The position numbers and the translations under genes were made by a program. Positions 18,220 through 28,280 of a DNA stretch of 64,000 bases are shown one piece after another; positions within the stretch are counted from its first letter, which is position 1; every line of letters begins with the position of its first letter. A model generated the notes under the pieces. The model was not told the DNA's origin and made no database searches. It saw only the letters and a list, made by a program, of their open reading frames with translations. This DNA is from Streptococcus infantis (GTDB taxonomy: Bacteria; Bacillota; Bacilli; Lactobacillales; Streptococcaceae), in contig NZ_JAHDAP010000001.1 in assembly GCF_018499575.1 (NCBI RefSeq), positions 620,001 through 684,000 on the forward strand, given 5' to 3'.

Positions 18220-20524
18220 GCTTGGCTCCTTTCTTTGCTACTTCCTTATAAAAAGGTTTCTTGCTTTTTTTCTTCTTGTCTTTTGATGAATGCTTGCGCC
18301 TATCACTTGAGCGACCAGCTTTTTTCTTGTCTTCTTTCTTATCAGAACGACGACCTCTATCCTTGCGGCCAGACGGTTTTAAACCTTTCTCAATGACATC
18401 AAACTCGCTTGGGATAAAAGAAAAATCAATCTCACCAGTCATCTTATCAGCTCTTTCAACACGAATACGTATCTGCTGACCAATTCGGAAAGTAATTCCT
18501 GATTTCTCCCCACGAAGGGTTAAATCACGTTCGTTAAAATGATAGAACTCAGGCAAATTAGTAATGTGAATTAAACCTTCGACTGTATTTGGTAATTCAA
18601 CAAAAAGACCAAATTTGACGATACTTGATACAACAGCATCATACTCTTCACCAACATAATCTTCCATGTATTCAGCTTTTTTCATAGCCTCGACTTCGCG
18701 CTCTGCCTCGATGGCACGACGCTCACGATTTGAAGATTGAGTTGCAATCTCTGGAATGACCTGTTCAAAATGCTCCGCTACTTCTTTAGAACGTCCATAG
18801 TCACGAATCATACGGTGAACAAGGAGGTCCGGATAACGGCGAATCGGACTGGTAAAGTGAGTGTAGTAGTCTGCAGCTAATCCATAGTGACCGTGATTAT
18901 GCTCAGAATAACGAGCCTGTTGCATCGAACGCAAAAGCATCATCGACAATACATCCGCGTAAGGTTCTTCCTCAACGGCGCGCATGATATCTTGGAGGAC
19001 TTCTTGACTAATCTCACTAGCAGTTCCGTAGATTCGTAAGCCAAAACTAGAAGCGTAATCAATAAACTTCTGAACTTTCTCAGCTTTAGGTTCCTCATGG
19101 ATACGATAGATGAAAGGTAAATCAAGCTTGCTAAAATGCTCAGCAACTGTTTCATTAGCAATCAACATAAAGGACTCAATCATACGTTCAGCAGTCCCAC
19201 GATGACGAAGAACAATATCTACTGGTTTCCCTTTCTTATCAACCAATATTTTAGCTTCATTGGTATCAAAATTTAGAGCTCCACGCTTAATCCGCATATC
19301 TTCAAGAATTTCATGAAGCTTGGCCATGAGTTCGATGCTAGAAACAATTTTCTTATACTCTTGTCTCTTCTCTTCATCACCTGCTAGGATGTCATTGACA
19401 TCACTATAGGTCATACGGTAGCTTGTCTTGATAACAGTCTGTGTAATCGTATAATTACGAACACGACCATTTTTATCAATCTCCATAATAGCAGATTGAG
19501 TCAAGCGGTCCACTTGAGGGTTAAGAGAACAGATACCGTTTGAAAGACGCTCTGGCAGCATTGGAACTACACGGTCTGTCACATAAACAGAAGTCGCACG
19601 ATTGAGGGCTTCCTTATCTAGAGCAGATCCCTCTGTCACATAGTAAGAAACATCCGCAATATGAACTCCTAGTTCAAAATTACCATTCTTCAATGGCTTT
19701 ATGTGAACAGCATCATCTAAGTCCTTAGCATCCGCACCATCTATAGTAAATGTAATTTCATCCCTCAGATCTAAGCGACCTTCCATATCTTTCTCTGATG
19801 GAGCATCCGGAACACTCTCAGCTTCTTTGAGAACAGCTTCTGGAAACTCGGATACAATGTCCATTGATTCCAAGACCTCGAGGACATCAATCCCTGCATC
19901 TGTAGAATGTCCAACCACATCTAAGACACTGGCAACAAAGAAATCGTGTTTCTTACTTGGGTACTTATCAATAAAGACCTTGAGAACTTCTGTACCGTCT
20001 AATTGAATAGCTGGCTTCTTAACATAGATAGGTTGACTAATCTTTTGATTTTTAGAACGGATATAACCCGCATACTTGGGTTTTTCCTCATCAAGAACGA
20101 TTTGACCGACAACCGTCGTCAAACTGTGTTCTAAAATATCAATAATCTTAGCTTCAGCTGCTGTACCTTTCTGTCGGTCTGCAATCTTCTTAATTACAAT
20201 TTCAACAGTATCGCCATCAATGGCATAGTTAACATCATTTTTTCCTACAAAAAGGTCATCTTCTTCCCCTTCTAGGCTTACAAAACCAAAGCCATTTTTG
20301 TGGGCATGAAAAGTTCCTTTAAGAGTAATCTCGTGTTTCTTCTTTTGGTCCAAGGTGAGACTACCATCTTCTTCAAAGCGAATTTGGTGCTTCCTTTCCA
20401 TCAGGGACAAGGTTTTAATGAGCTCTCGAAAGTCCTTGGAACCATCCTTTCCAAGAGCTTGAGCCAAGTCATTTACAGTGACTCGTCCCTTTTCTTTTAA
20501 ATATTCTTTTATTCTATCTTTCAT
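18182..20524 (-). CDS. rnr: Ribonuclease R
   Basis: Processive 3'-5' exoribonuclease that degrades structured RNA, including non-stop mRNA released by trans-translation. The 780 residues run as an N-terminal winged helix (1-60), cold-shock domains (about 65-225), the RNB catalytic domain (about 240-575, with [12 protein letters not shown] acidic site and [12 protein letters not shown]), an S1 domain (about 620-705) and a Lys/Arg-rich tail. An overlapping smpB start follows. Full length. Confidence 0.97.
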   Translation of the reverse strand: MKDRIKEYLKEKGRVTVNDLAQALGKDGSKDFRELIKTLSLMERKHQIRFEEDGSLTLDQKKKHEITLKGTFHAHKNGFGFVSLEGEEDDLFVGKNDVNYAIDGDTVEIVIKKIADRQKGTAAEAKIIDILEHSLTTVVGQIVLDEEKPKYAGYIRSKNQKISQPIYVKKPAIQLDGTEVLKVFIDKYPSKKHDFFVASVLDVVGHSTDAGIDVLEVLESMDIVSEFPEAVLKEAESVPDAPSEKDMEGRLDLRDEITFTIDGADAKDLDDAVHIKPLKNGNFELGVHIADVSYYVTEGSALDKEALNRATSVYVTDRVVPMLPERLSNGICSLNPQVDRLTQSAIMEIDKNGRVRNYTITQTVIKTSYRMTYSDVNDILAGDEEKRQEYKKIVSSIELMAKLHEILEDMRIKRGALNFDTNEAKILVDKKGKPVDIVLRHRGTAERMIESFMLIANETVAEHFSKLDLPFIYRIHEEPKAEKVQKFIDYASSFGLRIYGTASEISQEVLQDIMRAVEEEPYADVLSMMLLRSMQQARYSEHNHGHYGLAADYYTHFTSPIRRYPDLLVHRMIRDYGRSKEVAEHFEQVIPEIATQSSNRERRAIEAEREVEAMKKAEYMEDYVGEEYDAVVSSIVKFGLFVELPNTVEGLIHITNLPEFYHFNERDLTLRGEKSGITFRIGQQIRIRVERADKMTGEIDFSFIPSEFDVIEKGLKPSGRKDRGRRSDKKEDKKKAGRSSDRRKHSSKDKKKKSKKPFYKEVAKKGAKHGKGRGKGRRAK

Positions 20525-20623
20525 GTTTTCTTTCTAGATTGTTAAATTTTTTCTTTTTGGCGTAAAACCTTATTTCTTTCAAAAATAAAAATAGGCAAAG
20601 ACCCAGTCTCGCCCATTATTTTC

Positions 20624-20857
20624 TTATCTACTTGATAATACCGTCAATGCTAAGGCAATGGCTAGCCAGAAAAAGACTAAGATTCCTGTCAAACGTTGCA
20701 TTACGGCTTCAAAACCACGCGCTTTGCTACGTTCAAACAAATCACCTGAGCTGGCATCAAATACATTGCTAGATTGATTTTTAGTTGGTTGCATAAAAAT
20801 TGCAATCACAATCACAACAGATAATACTAATAAAATGGTTAATAATAGGTTATACAT
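20624..20857 (-). CDS. secG: Protein translocase subunit SecG
   Basis: Small inner part of the SecYEG channel. The 77 residues form two hydrophobic helices (about 2-22 and 52-75) joined by the conserved polar loop containing QSSNVFDASSGDLFERSKARG. Lies 99 bp before rnr in the usual streptococcal rpmG-secG-rnr order. Confidence 0.94.
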   Translation of the reverse strand: MYNLLLTILLVLSVVIVIAIFMQPTKNQSSNVFDASSGDLFERSKARGFEAVMQRLTGILVFFWLAIALALTVLSSR

Positions 20858-20896
20858 ATCAAACTCCTTAAAATCCCTATTATTCTACCATAATTT

Positions 20897-21046
20897 CTAC
20901 TTAGATTCAAGATGTAGAGTCACTTTTCTTTCTTTGGGACAATACTTTAAGACTTCAATCTTATCTGGATGTGTTTTAGAGTTCTTACTGGTTAGATAAT
21001 TCATGCTGCCACAAGAGGAGCATTTTAGATTAATTTTTACACGCAC
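20897..21046 (-). CDS. rpmG: Ribosomal protein L33
   Basis: A 49-codon gene starting with GTG, read as [13 protein letters not shown] and ending V-T-L-H-L-E-S-K. It shows the first C-x2-C pair, but the second region reads K-Y-C-P-K-E-R with only one Cys, so the usual four-Cys zinc site is incomplete. No convincing Shine-Dalgarno lies before the GTG. Position just upstream of secG matches other streptococci. Too short and GTG-initiated, so easily missed. Confidence 0.88.
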   Translation of the reverse strand: MRVKINLKCSSCGSMNYLTSKNSKTHPDKIEVLKYCPKERKVTLHLESK

Positions 21047-21128
21047 TAGATTTTTGTATTTGATACTATTTTAATCTAAGATGACTTGAACAAACAATAC
21101 CAAAATTCTCCTTCCTAACAAAGTTGAT

Positions 21129-21722
21129 TTATAGACACATTTCATCAAGCAACTGAACTACCTGAGCTATCAGCTGTTCTTGATTTCCATTATTATCTAG
21201 ACTGTGGCTAGCCAGACTAATTTTTCTTTCTAAAGGCCATTGAGAGTTTAAACGGGATTCGGCTCCTTCTTTTGAAATTTGATCCCGTCTCATTAATCGC
21301 TCCAATTGAACATCACGATTTACATAGACTAACCAAGTTTCGTCAAACCAGGAAGCATAGTTCTGCTCAAAAAGCAGGGGAATATCCATGAAAAAGAGTG
21401 CTTCAGTCCGAACCAACTGATTTCGTAATGCAACTAACTCCTCACGAATAATTTCTCCTTGGGTCCTCCTAGACCATTCCTGCTCTTCGGGCTTCGAAAA
21501 AATAAGGCTAGCAAGAATGGGGCGATTCAGTTCACCATTCTCAAGAAGGATTTTCTCCCCAAAGTGCTCCACTAAAATTTGATATAGACGTCCACCTGGT
21601 TTTTGTAGTTGGTGCACAAGGGCATCCGCGTCAACGACTTTAAACCCTTTGTGTCTAAGAAAATTTGTAACAGTTGACTTCCCAGATGCAATGCCTCCAG
21701 TAATTCCAATGATTTTAGCCAT
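21129..21722 (-). CDS. coaE: Dephospho-CoA kinase
   Basis: Last step of coenzyme A synthesis: phosphorylates dephospho-CoA. The 197-residue protein has the P-loop GGIASGKST (residues 8-16) and conserved DADALVHQL and D-I-P-L-L-F-E segments. I chose the ATG at 21722 because AAAGGAGG lies five bases upstream and the pneumococcal enzyme starts the same way. It overlaps the mutM stop by one base (TAATG), a classic coupling. An upstream in-frame codon at 21740 is less likely. Confidence 0.95.
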   Translation of the reverse strand: MAKIIGITGGIASGKSTVTNFLRHKGFKVVDADALVHQLQKPGGRLYQILVEHFGEKILLENGELNRPILASLIFSKPEEQEWSRRTQGEIIREELVALRNQLVRTEALFFMDIPLLFEQNYASWFDETWLVYVNRDVQLERLMRRDQISKEGAESRLNSQWPLERKISLASHSLDNNGNQEQLIAQVVQLLDEMCL

Positions 21723-22546
21723 TACTTCCTCCTTTGACACTTAGGACAAAAGTGAGTTCCACGACCACCAAGTTGAATCTTTTCGATAATAGCTCCGCAA
21801 CGCGAACAAGCTTGCCCCGTTTTGTCATAGACTTGATGAAATTCCTGCATGGTGCCATCTTCTCCAAAAGCATTGGTATAGGTTCGGATAGTGGACCCGC
21901 CCTTTTCAACGGCCTGTCCTAGAACCTTAATGGTTTCATCATGGACTTTTCTAGCCTCTTGGGAGCTTAAACTATTAGAAGTTCTAGAAGGATGAACCTT
22001 CGCTCTCCAAAGAACTTCATCAACATAGATATTACCTAATCCTGTAACCAAAGTCTGGTCGAGAAGATGTGATTTGATTGGTTTTTTAGACTTTTTCAAG
22101 GCAAGTTTAAAACTTCCTAAATCAAAATCTTGCTCAGTCGGTTCCGGACCAAGTTTTTTTGAAATAAAGTAAGAATCCAAGAGTTCGGGTGCTAACAGTT
22201 CCAAGGTACCAAATTTACGGACATCCTCATAGACTAAAGTTCCGCCATCCTCAAAATGAATCAACACATGGGCGTGTTTACGTTCTGGAACTTGGTCTGG
22301 ATAATAAAAATACTTGCCTTCCATTCTCAAATGAGAGATTAGAACTTTGTCGGATAAATAGAAAAGTAGATACTTGCCACGACGTCCCATTCTTTGAATG
22401 ACTTGACCAGGCATTTCCTTCTGAAATTCAGGCAAATCAGTTTTAATCATCTTGGGGTAACGAATGTCAATGTTTGAAATCTTCTTCCCCAGAATCAATT
22501 TTTCTAGTCCACGTCGAACCGTTTCGACCTCTGGTAATTCAGGCAT
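21722..22546 (-). CDS. mutM: Formamidopyrimidine-DNA glycosylase (Fpg)
   Basis: Removes 8-oxoguanine and other oxidised purines from DNA. The 274 residues start [10 protein letters not shown], where Pro2 and Glu3 are catalytic, contain the H2TH region ([17 protein letters not shown]) and end with a C-x2-C-x16-C-x2-C zinc finger (CSRCG to CPKC). The restriction-modification cassette ends only 12 bp upstream, just before the AAGGAGG ribosome site of mutM, so mutM may now be read from that cassette. Confidence 0.97.
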   Translation of the reverse strand: MPELPEVETVRRGLEKLILGKKISNIDIRYPKMIKTDLPEFQKEMPGQVIQRMGRRGKYLLFYLSDKVLISHLRMEGKYFYYPDQVPERKHAHVLIHFEDGGTLVYEDVRKFGTLELLAPELLDSYFISKKLGPEPTEQDFDLGSFKLALKKSKKPIKSHLLDQTLVTGLGNIYVDEVLWRAKVHPSRTSNSLSSQEARKVHDETIKVLGQAVEKGGSTIRTYTNAFGEDGTMQEFHQVYDKTGQACSRCGAIIEKIQLGGRGTHFCPKCQRRK

Positions 22547-22558
22547 AGATCCTCCTTC

Positions 22559-23077
22559 TTAAAATTTCAATTCAAATTGCAATAATTTTTCAACTTCTTC
22601 TCCTAAGACAGTTTTTATATTTTTTAATTTATAATTTTTTTCTACTATATCCTTTTGTATCTCTAAATCAATTTCACCAAAGCGATTAAAAGGAATAGGA
22701 ATTTTAGTATCCAAAATTACATTTCTTTCTATTTTGGTATACTCATTTCTACCATTTTCACCACTTCTTCCCTTAACCTGTTGTCTTAAAAGAGGTTCTA
22801 AATTATAAGCAATATAATCAATGTTTGTTTTTTCCTGTTTAGGAATTAAAATCATTCTATCCGCATTCAAAGAAAACTTATCATCTATTAAAGTTATCTT
22901 TCCAGCTATACCATTGACAGAGATTGTAGCATAACAACCATCAAAATCAAAATCATTTCGGTAGCCAAGGGGAACAGAATTATTAGCTGAGTAGACAGGA
23001 TACTTCCCCTTGTTATCCAAGCAATATTTTTTAGTATATTTACTAAAACCACGTTTCAAATCAAACAATTCAGCCAA
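22559..23077 (-). pseudogene. Third target-recognition half of specificity subunit, out of frame
   Basis: Codes for a complete target-recognition domain plus C-terminal helix homologous to the two halves of the specificity gene upstream: LxDLKRGxSKYTK at its start, KGRSGENGRNEYTK near residue 115 (compare KGRKGENGKNEYTK upstream), and a final GEIDLEIQKDIVEKN helix. The only starts are non-ATG (TTG at 23077) with no ribosome site, so it is probably translated only when the (TA)n tract at 23081-23101 changes length and fuses it to the upstream gene. Treated as the switched-off 3' part of one phase-variable gene, not a decayed pseudogene. Confidence 0.75.
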
Positions 23078-23079
23078 GG

Positions 23080-24261
23080 TTATATATATATATATATATA
23101 TGGAACGCCGTTCGAATTAAAGTCCAGATTCGATTGAATAAACTGATATCCTTGCTTCTCAATATTTTTTTTCATTTCAAGGATTGTTTGAGAATTTTGT
23201 ACAATCTGATTTTGCTTTTCAAGGTCAATTTCCCCTGAAGAGGTAAGAGGAAGCACAACCTCTAAATTTTCTATCATAGACGCATTTAACTTCGTATACT
23301 CATTTTTACCATTTTCTCCTTTTCTCCCTTTAACATGGGAACGAAAAATTGGTTCTAAAACTTGTTTCAAGTATATAGGGTTAACCTCACTCGCATATTC
23401 TTCTCTTATAACTAACGGGCGTACTTTTTCACTTAAACTAAAGCGACCCTCGTGATAAAAAATATAACCTGCAAGACCATCTATATTGTAAGTCAAGCAG
23501 TTTTCAAAATAGCGAACAGGAAATTCACGTTTTCCATCTCTGCCCACAATTACAGCATTGTCTTTCACATAACCATAACTTGGTAAGTTATCACTACTAG
23601 CACCATAAACTGGTATATCGCCTGGATTTTCTTTCACAAATGTCTTGGTAAATTTAGAAGAATTTGTTGAGATGGTTAAGTCAAATAAATCTGCAACTTT
23701 AATTGAGGTAGTCTTAGGAGTCTCTCCCGACATAATATCTACATTTACAGACTTGATTACCTCAATTTTTTCAGCTAATTCTGCTTTGCGTGCTTCAATT
23801 AATTCAAACTTACGAACAATTTCTTCTTGTTTTTTAAGGTCGAATTCTCCATCTTCAGTAACTGGAATGCTAACTCTTATATCTTTGATTTGAGACCAAG
23901 CTAATGATGGAACATCACCACGTTTTACAGAATTATAGAATATACTTTGAAAAACATATTTAAAATAAGATAAGGATAAATTATCCACTTTACTTATTAA
24001 AATAGCTCTGTGTCCCCCAACATTGTATTTACCTTGTAAAATTTCCAGAGTTCCTGCATACTCTCCATCTGTTGTATAGGTTAAATGAGGAGATTCATAT
24101 TCATAAGTATCTATAAATCCAAAGGAAGTTTTAGTTGAACCAGTGTAAACTTCAAACTCACCAGTATTTTTATTAACGTAAGCTTTCGTATACTTACTAT
24201 TTCCTCTTTTATTGGTAAATAGTTCTGAAAGTGTTACAAGTTTGCTTCTTATTTCAACCAT
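23080..24261 (-). CDS. DNA specificity (S) subunit, phase-variable
   Basis: Selects the DNA sequence recognised by the partner nuclease-methylase. The 393 residues hold two target-recognition domains (about 8-165 and 190-360), each followed by a conserved helix (DLKKQEEIVRKFELIEARKA and a matching DLEKQNQIVQN segment), as in HsdS or the B subunit of BcgI. In this sequence the frame runs into the TA tract and ends Y-I-Y-I-Y-I-stop. Loss of one TA unit, or gain of two, would join it to the third domain, giving 566 residues. The start overlaps the RM gene by 13 bp. Confidence 0.88.
   Translation of the reverse strand: MVEIRSKLVTLSELFTNKRGNSKYTKAYVNKNTGEFEVYTGSTKTSFGFIDTYEYESPHLTYTTDGEYAGTLEILQGKYNVGGHRAILISKVDNLSLSYFKYVFQSIFYNSVKRGDVPSLAWSQIKDIRVSIPVTEDGEFDLKKQEEIVRKFELIEARKAELAEKIEVIKSVNVDIMSGETPKTTSIKVADLFDLTISTNSSKFTKTFVKENPGDIPVYGASSDNLPSYGYVKDNAVIVGRDGKREFPVRYFENCLTYNIDGLAGYIFYHEGRFSLSEKVRPLVIREEYASEVNPIYLKQVLEPIFRSHVKGRKGENGKNEYTKLNASMIENLEVVLPLTSSGEIDLEKQNQIVQNSQTILEMKKNIEKQGYQFIQSNLDFNSNGVPYIYIYI
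23081..23101. repeat. (TA)10 simple sequence repeat inside the S gene
   Basis: Ten TA units plus a final T. On the coding (minus) strand it gives alternating Tyr and Ile codons and then TAA. Frame arithmetic: ten units stop at TAA directly after the tract; eleven stop at a TGA four codons on; nine (or twelve) read through into the third recognition domain. Dinucleotide tracts of this length are prone to slippage, so it is a likely phase-variation switch. Confidence 0.9.
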
Positions 24262-26330
24262 TCTAACTCCTCCTTGAAATCTTGCATAAGAGAAATCATA
24301 TCATCAATCATTGCTTGGAATTCATCAATCGAAACGACTTGTCTTTCTTTTTTTAGACCAATAGCAATCTTTTCTTCTTCAGACCACCAATTTTCAATAA
24401 TCCAACTCTTCTTACTATCTAATTCCTCAATCGGAAGTAATTTTAGTCTAGAGTCATTTAAAAGATGGGATTTAATCGGTTCTTGTAGATTATTTCTATC
24501 TTGATGTTGGCGATAATAATTATACTTGATGACAGCTTGCTTTAAGTCATTTTCTTCAGAATCAAATCGATAAACATCTAAGGTTTCACCAATACTACCT
24601 GCAATATAGGTGAAAACAGGATAATCTTGTACGATATTATTTTCAATATCAATCTCTTTTTTCTTACGAATGGTTAAAATGTAGGTTTTTTTAGGTGTGT
24701 TGAAAAAAGCGTTAACTGGTAAAGAAATCAAAGCGTCGATAAAAAAGAGTTCTTTTAACTTTTCTTTTAACTTTTTATTTGCATGATTAGAAAAAATACC
24801 ATCCGGTAAAACAATATTGGCTACACCACCATGTTTTACGGAACGCATAATCCACTCTAAAAAGAGAGCTTCAACACCACTACCACCATACTTATAAATA
24901 TCCCTATCTTTGGCCATTTCTGACATTTCCTTACTTTGATAATAAGGAGGGTTTGCTAAAATTAGGTCGTATCTATTTTCTTCCAGATTTTCCAGAGTAC
25001 CTAACATACTCTTATGTAAGTAGAATGAATCATTTAATAGTGTTTTCGCAATTGTTTGCACGTCTTTAAAACTATTATTTTGCTGGAATAGTTCAGAAAA
25101 ATAAATTAACGTATTAGCTTTAGCAAGAATAATTGTGATATCGTCTTTATCAGACATCATCTTGTCATAGCCAAAAAATCGAATTTTAGAAGTTAACTTT
25201 CCTTTAGAGTAGCTATAACTATCTTCTATACGTTTTTCAACTGCTTCAAGCAAAAACTTACCAACACCACAAGCAGGATCACAAATAGTCATTCCCTCAG
25301 AAATATCTACCATAGAAACCATTTCGTCTACTATTTTTAATGGTGTAAAAAACTGCCCCATATCACTCTTGTCATCACTATTTTTCATGAAGGTTTCAAA
25401 CAGTTTTGACTTGAAGTCTTTACTTATATTTAAGAATTTCCCATATTTTTTATCGTATTTTTCAAATTCTAAAATAACAGATTTAAATACTGTATCCGTA
25501 TTATCTACGCTGACAAATTCGTTTTGTTCATCTCTTTCAATATGAAAAACTTGACCATTGATAATGCTTGTCCCATCTATACCTTTTGGAAACAGTTTAA
25601 CCATTGTCTCTCTAGCACCTTCTAGATATTTTCCTAAGACGTAGGCGGTAGAACATCCTTCTTTTTCATATAAAGAAACAATATATTCAAAACTATTTTC
25701 TCCATTTAAAACACCAATATCAGATAAATATTTAAAGAGAAACAACTCAACAAAAGTATATAAAGACATCTTTGCTGATGCAAAAGTTAAATTCTTTAAA
25801 ATTCGATTAATCTTTTGAGCTAAATCAGTAGGATCTAAAAATTCCTTTTTCAATATCTGATTATTTGTTTCAGAAATAGATAATGAAATATCATTAATGA
25901 ACTTGACAATTTGTTTGCCATTTTCTTTTGGCTTTATCGCTAAATTAATTTCATTTCCATTCTCATCTAAAATCTTTTCCCCGTTTTTAGGATTAATCCA
26001 AATAAAAGAATCACCGTCGCTTACAATATAAATAAGTGAACCCAAAGCTTTAGCAACATCTATCTCTTGTTTAATCGCTTCTTCAATATCCTTATCACTC
26101 TTAAATTTACTTGGTATCTTTTGCTCAACATAGATAATTACGTTCTTATTATCATCTAGAATTAAAACATCTGGTTTTTTATTCCCAAGACTTCTCTTTA
26201 GATTTACATTCTTAATAATATTTGATTTAATCAATTTATTAACAGTTGTTGCACCAATACTATAACATTCATATTTATCAAATATTACTGGTGTGGAAAA
26301 AATACTATTTTGAATTAACTGCTCTGACAT
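24249..26330 (-). CDS. Fused nuclease/N6-adenine methylase (type IIG/BcgI-like RM subunit)
   Basis: A 693-residue protein combining restriction and modification. Residues 50-75 carry a PD-(D/E)xK site (P53-D54, then E69-Q-K71), an HsdR-N-like nuclease domain. Residues 165-560 are an HsdM-type N6-adenine methylase with GQFFTP (325-330), SAM motif CDPACGVGKF (350-359) and catalytic NPPY (460-463). The C-terminus is helical and likely binds the S subunit. No separate hsdR exists nearby, so this layout matches BcgI-like or type IIG enzymes that need one S partner. ATG with GGAG upstream. AT-rich and inserted between era and mutM, so probably acquired. Confidence 0.85.
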   Translation of the reverse strand: MSEQLIQNSIFSTPVIFDKYECYSIGATTVNKLIKSNIIKNVNLKRSLGNKKPDVLILDDNKNVIIYVEQKIPSKFKSDKDIEEAIKQEIDVAKALGSLIYIVSDGDSFIWINPKNGEKILDENGNEINLAIKPKENGKQIVKFINDISLSISETNNQILKKEFLDPTDLAQKINRILKNLTFASAKMSLYTFVELFLFKYLSDIGVLNGENSFEYIVSLYEKEGCSTAYVLGKYLEGARETMVKLFPKGIDGTSIINGQVFHIERDEQNEFVSVDNTDTVFKSVILEFEKYDKKYGKFLNISKDFKSKLFETFMKNSDDKSDMGQFFTPLKIVDEMVSMVDISEGMTICDPACGVGKFLLEAVEKRIEDSYSYSKGKLTSKIRFFGYDKMMSDKDDITIILAKANTLIYFSELFQQNNSFKDVQTIAKTLLNDSFYLHKSMLGTLENLEENRYDLILANPPYYQSKEMSEMAKDRDIYKYGGSGVEALFLEWIMRSVKHGGVANIVLPDGIFSNHANKKLKEKLKELFFIDALISLPVNAFFNTPKKTYILTIRKKKEIDIENNIVQDYPVFTYIAGSIGETLDVYRFDSEENDLKQAVIKYNYYRQHQDRNNLQEPIKSHLLNDSRLKLLPIEELDSKKSWIIENWWSEEEKIAIGLKKERQVVSIDEFQAMIDDMISLMQDFKEELEWLK

Positions 26331-26361
26331 TTATTATTCTCCATTATTATTCAGTTATACT

Positions 26362-26386
26362 AAAAAACTCTCTTAAAGAGTTTTTT
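26362..26386. terminator. Bidirectional terminator after era
   Basis: AAAAAACTCT-CTTAA-AGAGTTTTTT hairpin overlapping the era stop codon; separates era from the restriction-modification cassette. Confidence 0.85.
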
Positions 26387-27285
26387 TAATATTCTTTTTC
26401 GTTGTAACCAAAATCGGCAAGATCTAATTTCTTATCGCGCCAATTTTTCTTAACCTTGACCCATGTTTCTAGGAAGACCTTGTCTCCTAACATGAGTTCG
26501 ATATCTTTACGAGCCATGGTTCCAATTTTCTTGAGCATGGCACCGCCTTTACCGATAATAATTCCTTTTTGGCTATCACGCTCGACCATAATGGTTGCTC
26601 GGATATGAACCTTGTCTGTCTCCTTATCACGTTTCATAGAGTCTACCACTACCGCAACTGAGTGTGGAATTTCTTCACGAGTTAAGTGTAAAACTTTCTC
26701 ACGAATCATCTCTGATACTAGGAAGCGCTCTGGGTGGTCTGTGATTTGATCGGCTGGGAAATATTGGAAACCTTCTTCTAAGTTTTCGCTCAAAATATCA
26801 ATCAAACGCGAAACATTATTTCCTTGCAAGGCTGAAATCGGAACAATTTCCTTAAAGTCCATTTGATTACGGAAATCATCGATTTGAGCCAAAAGTTGGT
26901 CTGGGTGCACCTTGTCAATCTTGTTTACCACGAGAATCACAGGAACCTTAGCAGCTTTGAGTCGTTCGATAATCATATCGTCACCCTTCCCACGTGGTTC
27001 ATCAGCAGGAACCATAAAGAGAACGGTATCGACTTCACGAAGAGTGCTATAGGCTGACTCTACCATGAAATCTCCAAGAGCTGTCTTAGGTTTGTGAATT
27101 CCCGGCGTATCGATAAAGACAATCTGTTCCTTATCGGTCGTGTAGATTCCCATAATCTTGTTGCGCGTTGTCTGCGCCTTGTCACTCATGATGGCAATTT
27201 TTTGCCCCATGACATGATTCAAAAAAGTTGACTTCCCAACATTGGGACGTCCTAAAATGGCTACAAAGCCTGATTTAAATGTCAT
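26386..27285 (-). CDS. era: GTPase Era
   Basis: Essential GTPase that binds the 3' end of 16S rRNA and helps assemble the 30S subunit. The 299 residues show G1 [10 protein letters not shown]3 DTPG, G4 NKID and a C-terminal KH domain with GxxG ([14 protein letters not shown]). ATG at 27285 (MTFKSGF) is set by GAGGTAAC just upstream; a longer reading begins inside dgkA. Usual ybeY-dgkA-era order. Confidence 0.97.
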   Translation of the reverse strand: MTFKSGFVAILGRPNVGKSTFLNHVMGQKIAIMSDKAQTTRNKIMGIYTTDKEQIVFIDTPGIHKPKTALGDFMVESAYSTLREVDTVLFMVPADEPRGKGDDMIIERLKAAKVPVILVVNKIDKVHPDQLLAQIDDFRNQMDFKEIVPISALQGNNVSRLIDILSENLEEGFQYFPADQITDHPERFLVSEMIREKVLHLTREEIPHSVAVVVDSMKRDKETDKVHIRATIMVERDSQKGIIIGKGGAMLKKIGTMARKDIELMLGDKVFLETWVKVKKNWRDKKLDLADFGYNEKEY

Positions 27286-27302
27286 AGTTACCTCTATAAT
27301 GT

Positions 27303-27698
27303 TTAAAATAGCAAATCCCAAATCCTAGGGATGAAAATGATAAGTCCAGTCACTGCAGCAAATAAAGACACAACAAGAACTGCACCTGCAGCCATGTCTT
27401 TAGCCTTCTTTGCAAGCATATCGAAGTGATAATGGCTAGCCAAATCCACTACATTTTCAATAGCAGAATTCAAAATCTCAAAAGCAATTACTAAAAAAAT
27501 GCTTAATAGGAGAAAGAGCCATTCAATTCTGGAAACCTGAAAAACAATGCCTGCAAGTAGAACTAAGAGAGAAGTCACCGCATGCTTTCTCATATTACGC
27601 TCTTCTTTTATGGCAGTAAAAATACCTGTCAGGGCAAAATCTAAACTTGAAAGCAAGTCGCGATTCTTCCATTTTCGTTTATTGTCTTGTAAGTCCAT
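27303..27698 (-). CDS. dgkA: Undecaprenol/diacylglycerol kinase
   Basis: Small membrane kinase recycling undecaprenol for wall synthesis in Gram-positives. At 131 residues with three membrane helices, it shows the family motifs EERNMRKH and [13 protein letters not shown] (catalytic Glu). Its start overlaps the ybeY end by 20 bp and it ends 17 bp before era. Confidence 0.95.
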   Translation of the reverse strand: MDLQDNKRKWKNRDLLSSLDFALTGIFTAIKEERNMRKHAVTSLLVLLAGIVFQVSRIEWLFLLLSIFLVIAFEILNSAIENVVDLASHYHFDMLAKKAKDMAAGAVLVVSLFAAVTGLIIFIPRIWDLLF

Positions 27699-28176
27699 AG
27701 GCTGTTAAAATTTCTTCTTGTAAACCGAACATCTCCGCTTCTTCTTCCGGAGTGTAGTGATCATAACCGTTTATGTGTAAAAAACCGTGCACAGCTAAAA
27801 AGCCCATTTCACGTTCAAAACTATGACCGTACTCTTCAGCTTGCTCATGCGCTTTATCAATTGAAATGAATAACTCGCCGATATAAGAATCAAATTCTGA
27901 CATCATTTCTGCTAAGTCAGGATCTTCTGCCAAATCATCTTCGTCAAAGGTAATCTCTAATTCAGGTTTGTATTCAAGACTAATAACGTCTGTTGGACGA
28001 TCAGTATCACGAAACTCTAGATTGAGTTCATGACTGCGTTCATTGGTCACGAAAGTGACTGCCATCTCCTTGTCTTCTTTTCCAATCTTTTTCGCAGCAA
28101 ATTCCAAAATTTCTTGTGTTTGCTTTAAAATTTCTTTAGAAACCTGACCAGTTTCATCTACCATTTCAATATACAT
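27679..28176 (-). CDS. ybeY: Endoribonuclease YbeY (16S rRNA maturation)
   Basis: Metal-dependent factor for 16S rRNA 3' processing and ribosome quality control. The 165 residues contain the signature [11 protein letters not shown] near residue 130 and [11 protein letters not shown] near residue 60. First gene of the ybeY-dgkA-era operon, divergent from pavA. Confidence 0.97.
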   Translation of the reverse strand: MYIEMVDETGQVSKEILKQTQEILEFAAKKIGKEDKEMAVTFVTNERSHELNLEFRDTDRPTDVISLEYKPELEITFDEDDLAEDPDLAEMMSEFDSYIGELFISIDKAHEQAEEYGHSFEREMGFLAVHGFLHINGYDHYTPEEEAEMFGLQEEILTAYGLTRQ

Positions 28177-28280
28177 GCGTTTCTCGATTCTCTTTACTTG
28201 GCTTTATTATACCATATTTCTATGATTTTATTCTACCTTTTTGATATAATACTATGGAATACATTCATAAGGAGAGAACC

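Noticed and set aside
23081..23101. TA tract as a sequencing artefact
   Set aside because: Cannot be excluded, but both flanking frames are intact over hundreds of codons and meet exactly at the tract, as expected of a switch.
22559..26330. Classical type I hsdR-hsdM-hsdS system
   Set aside because: No hsdR in the window, and the methylase already carries its own PD-(D/E)xK motif; BcgI/type IIG-like fits better.
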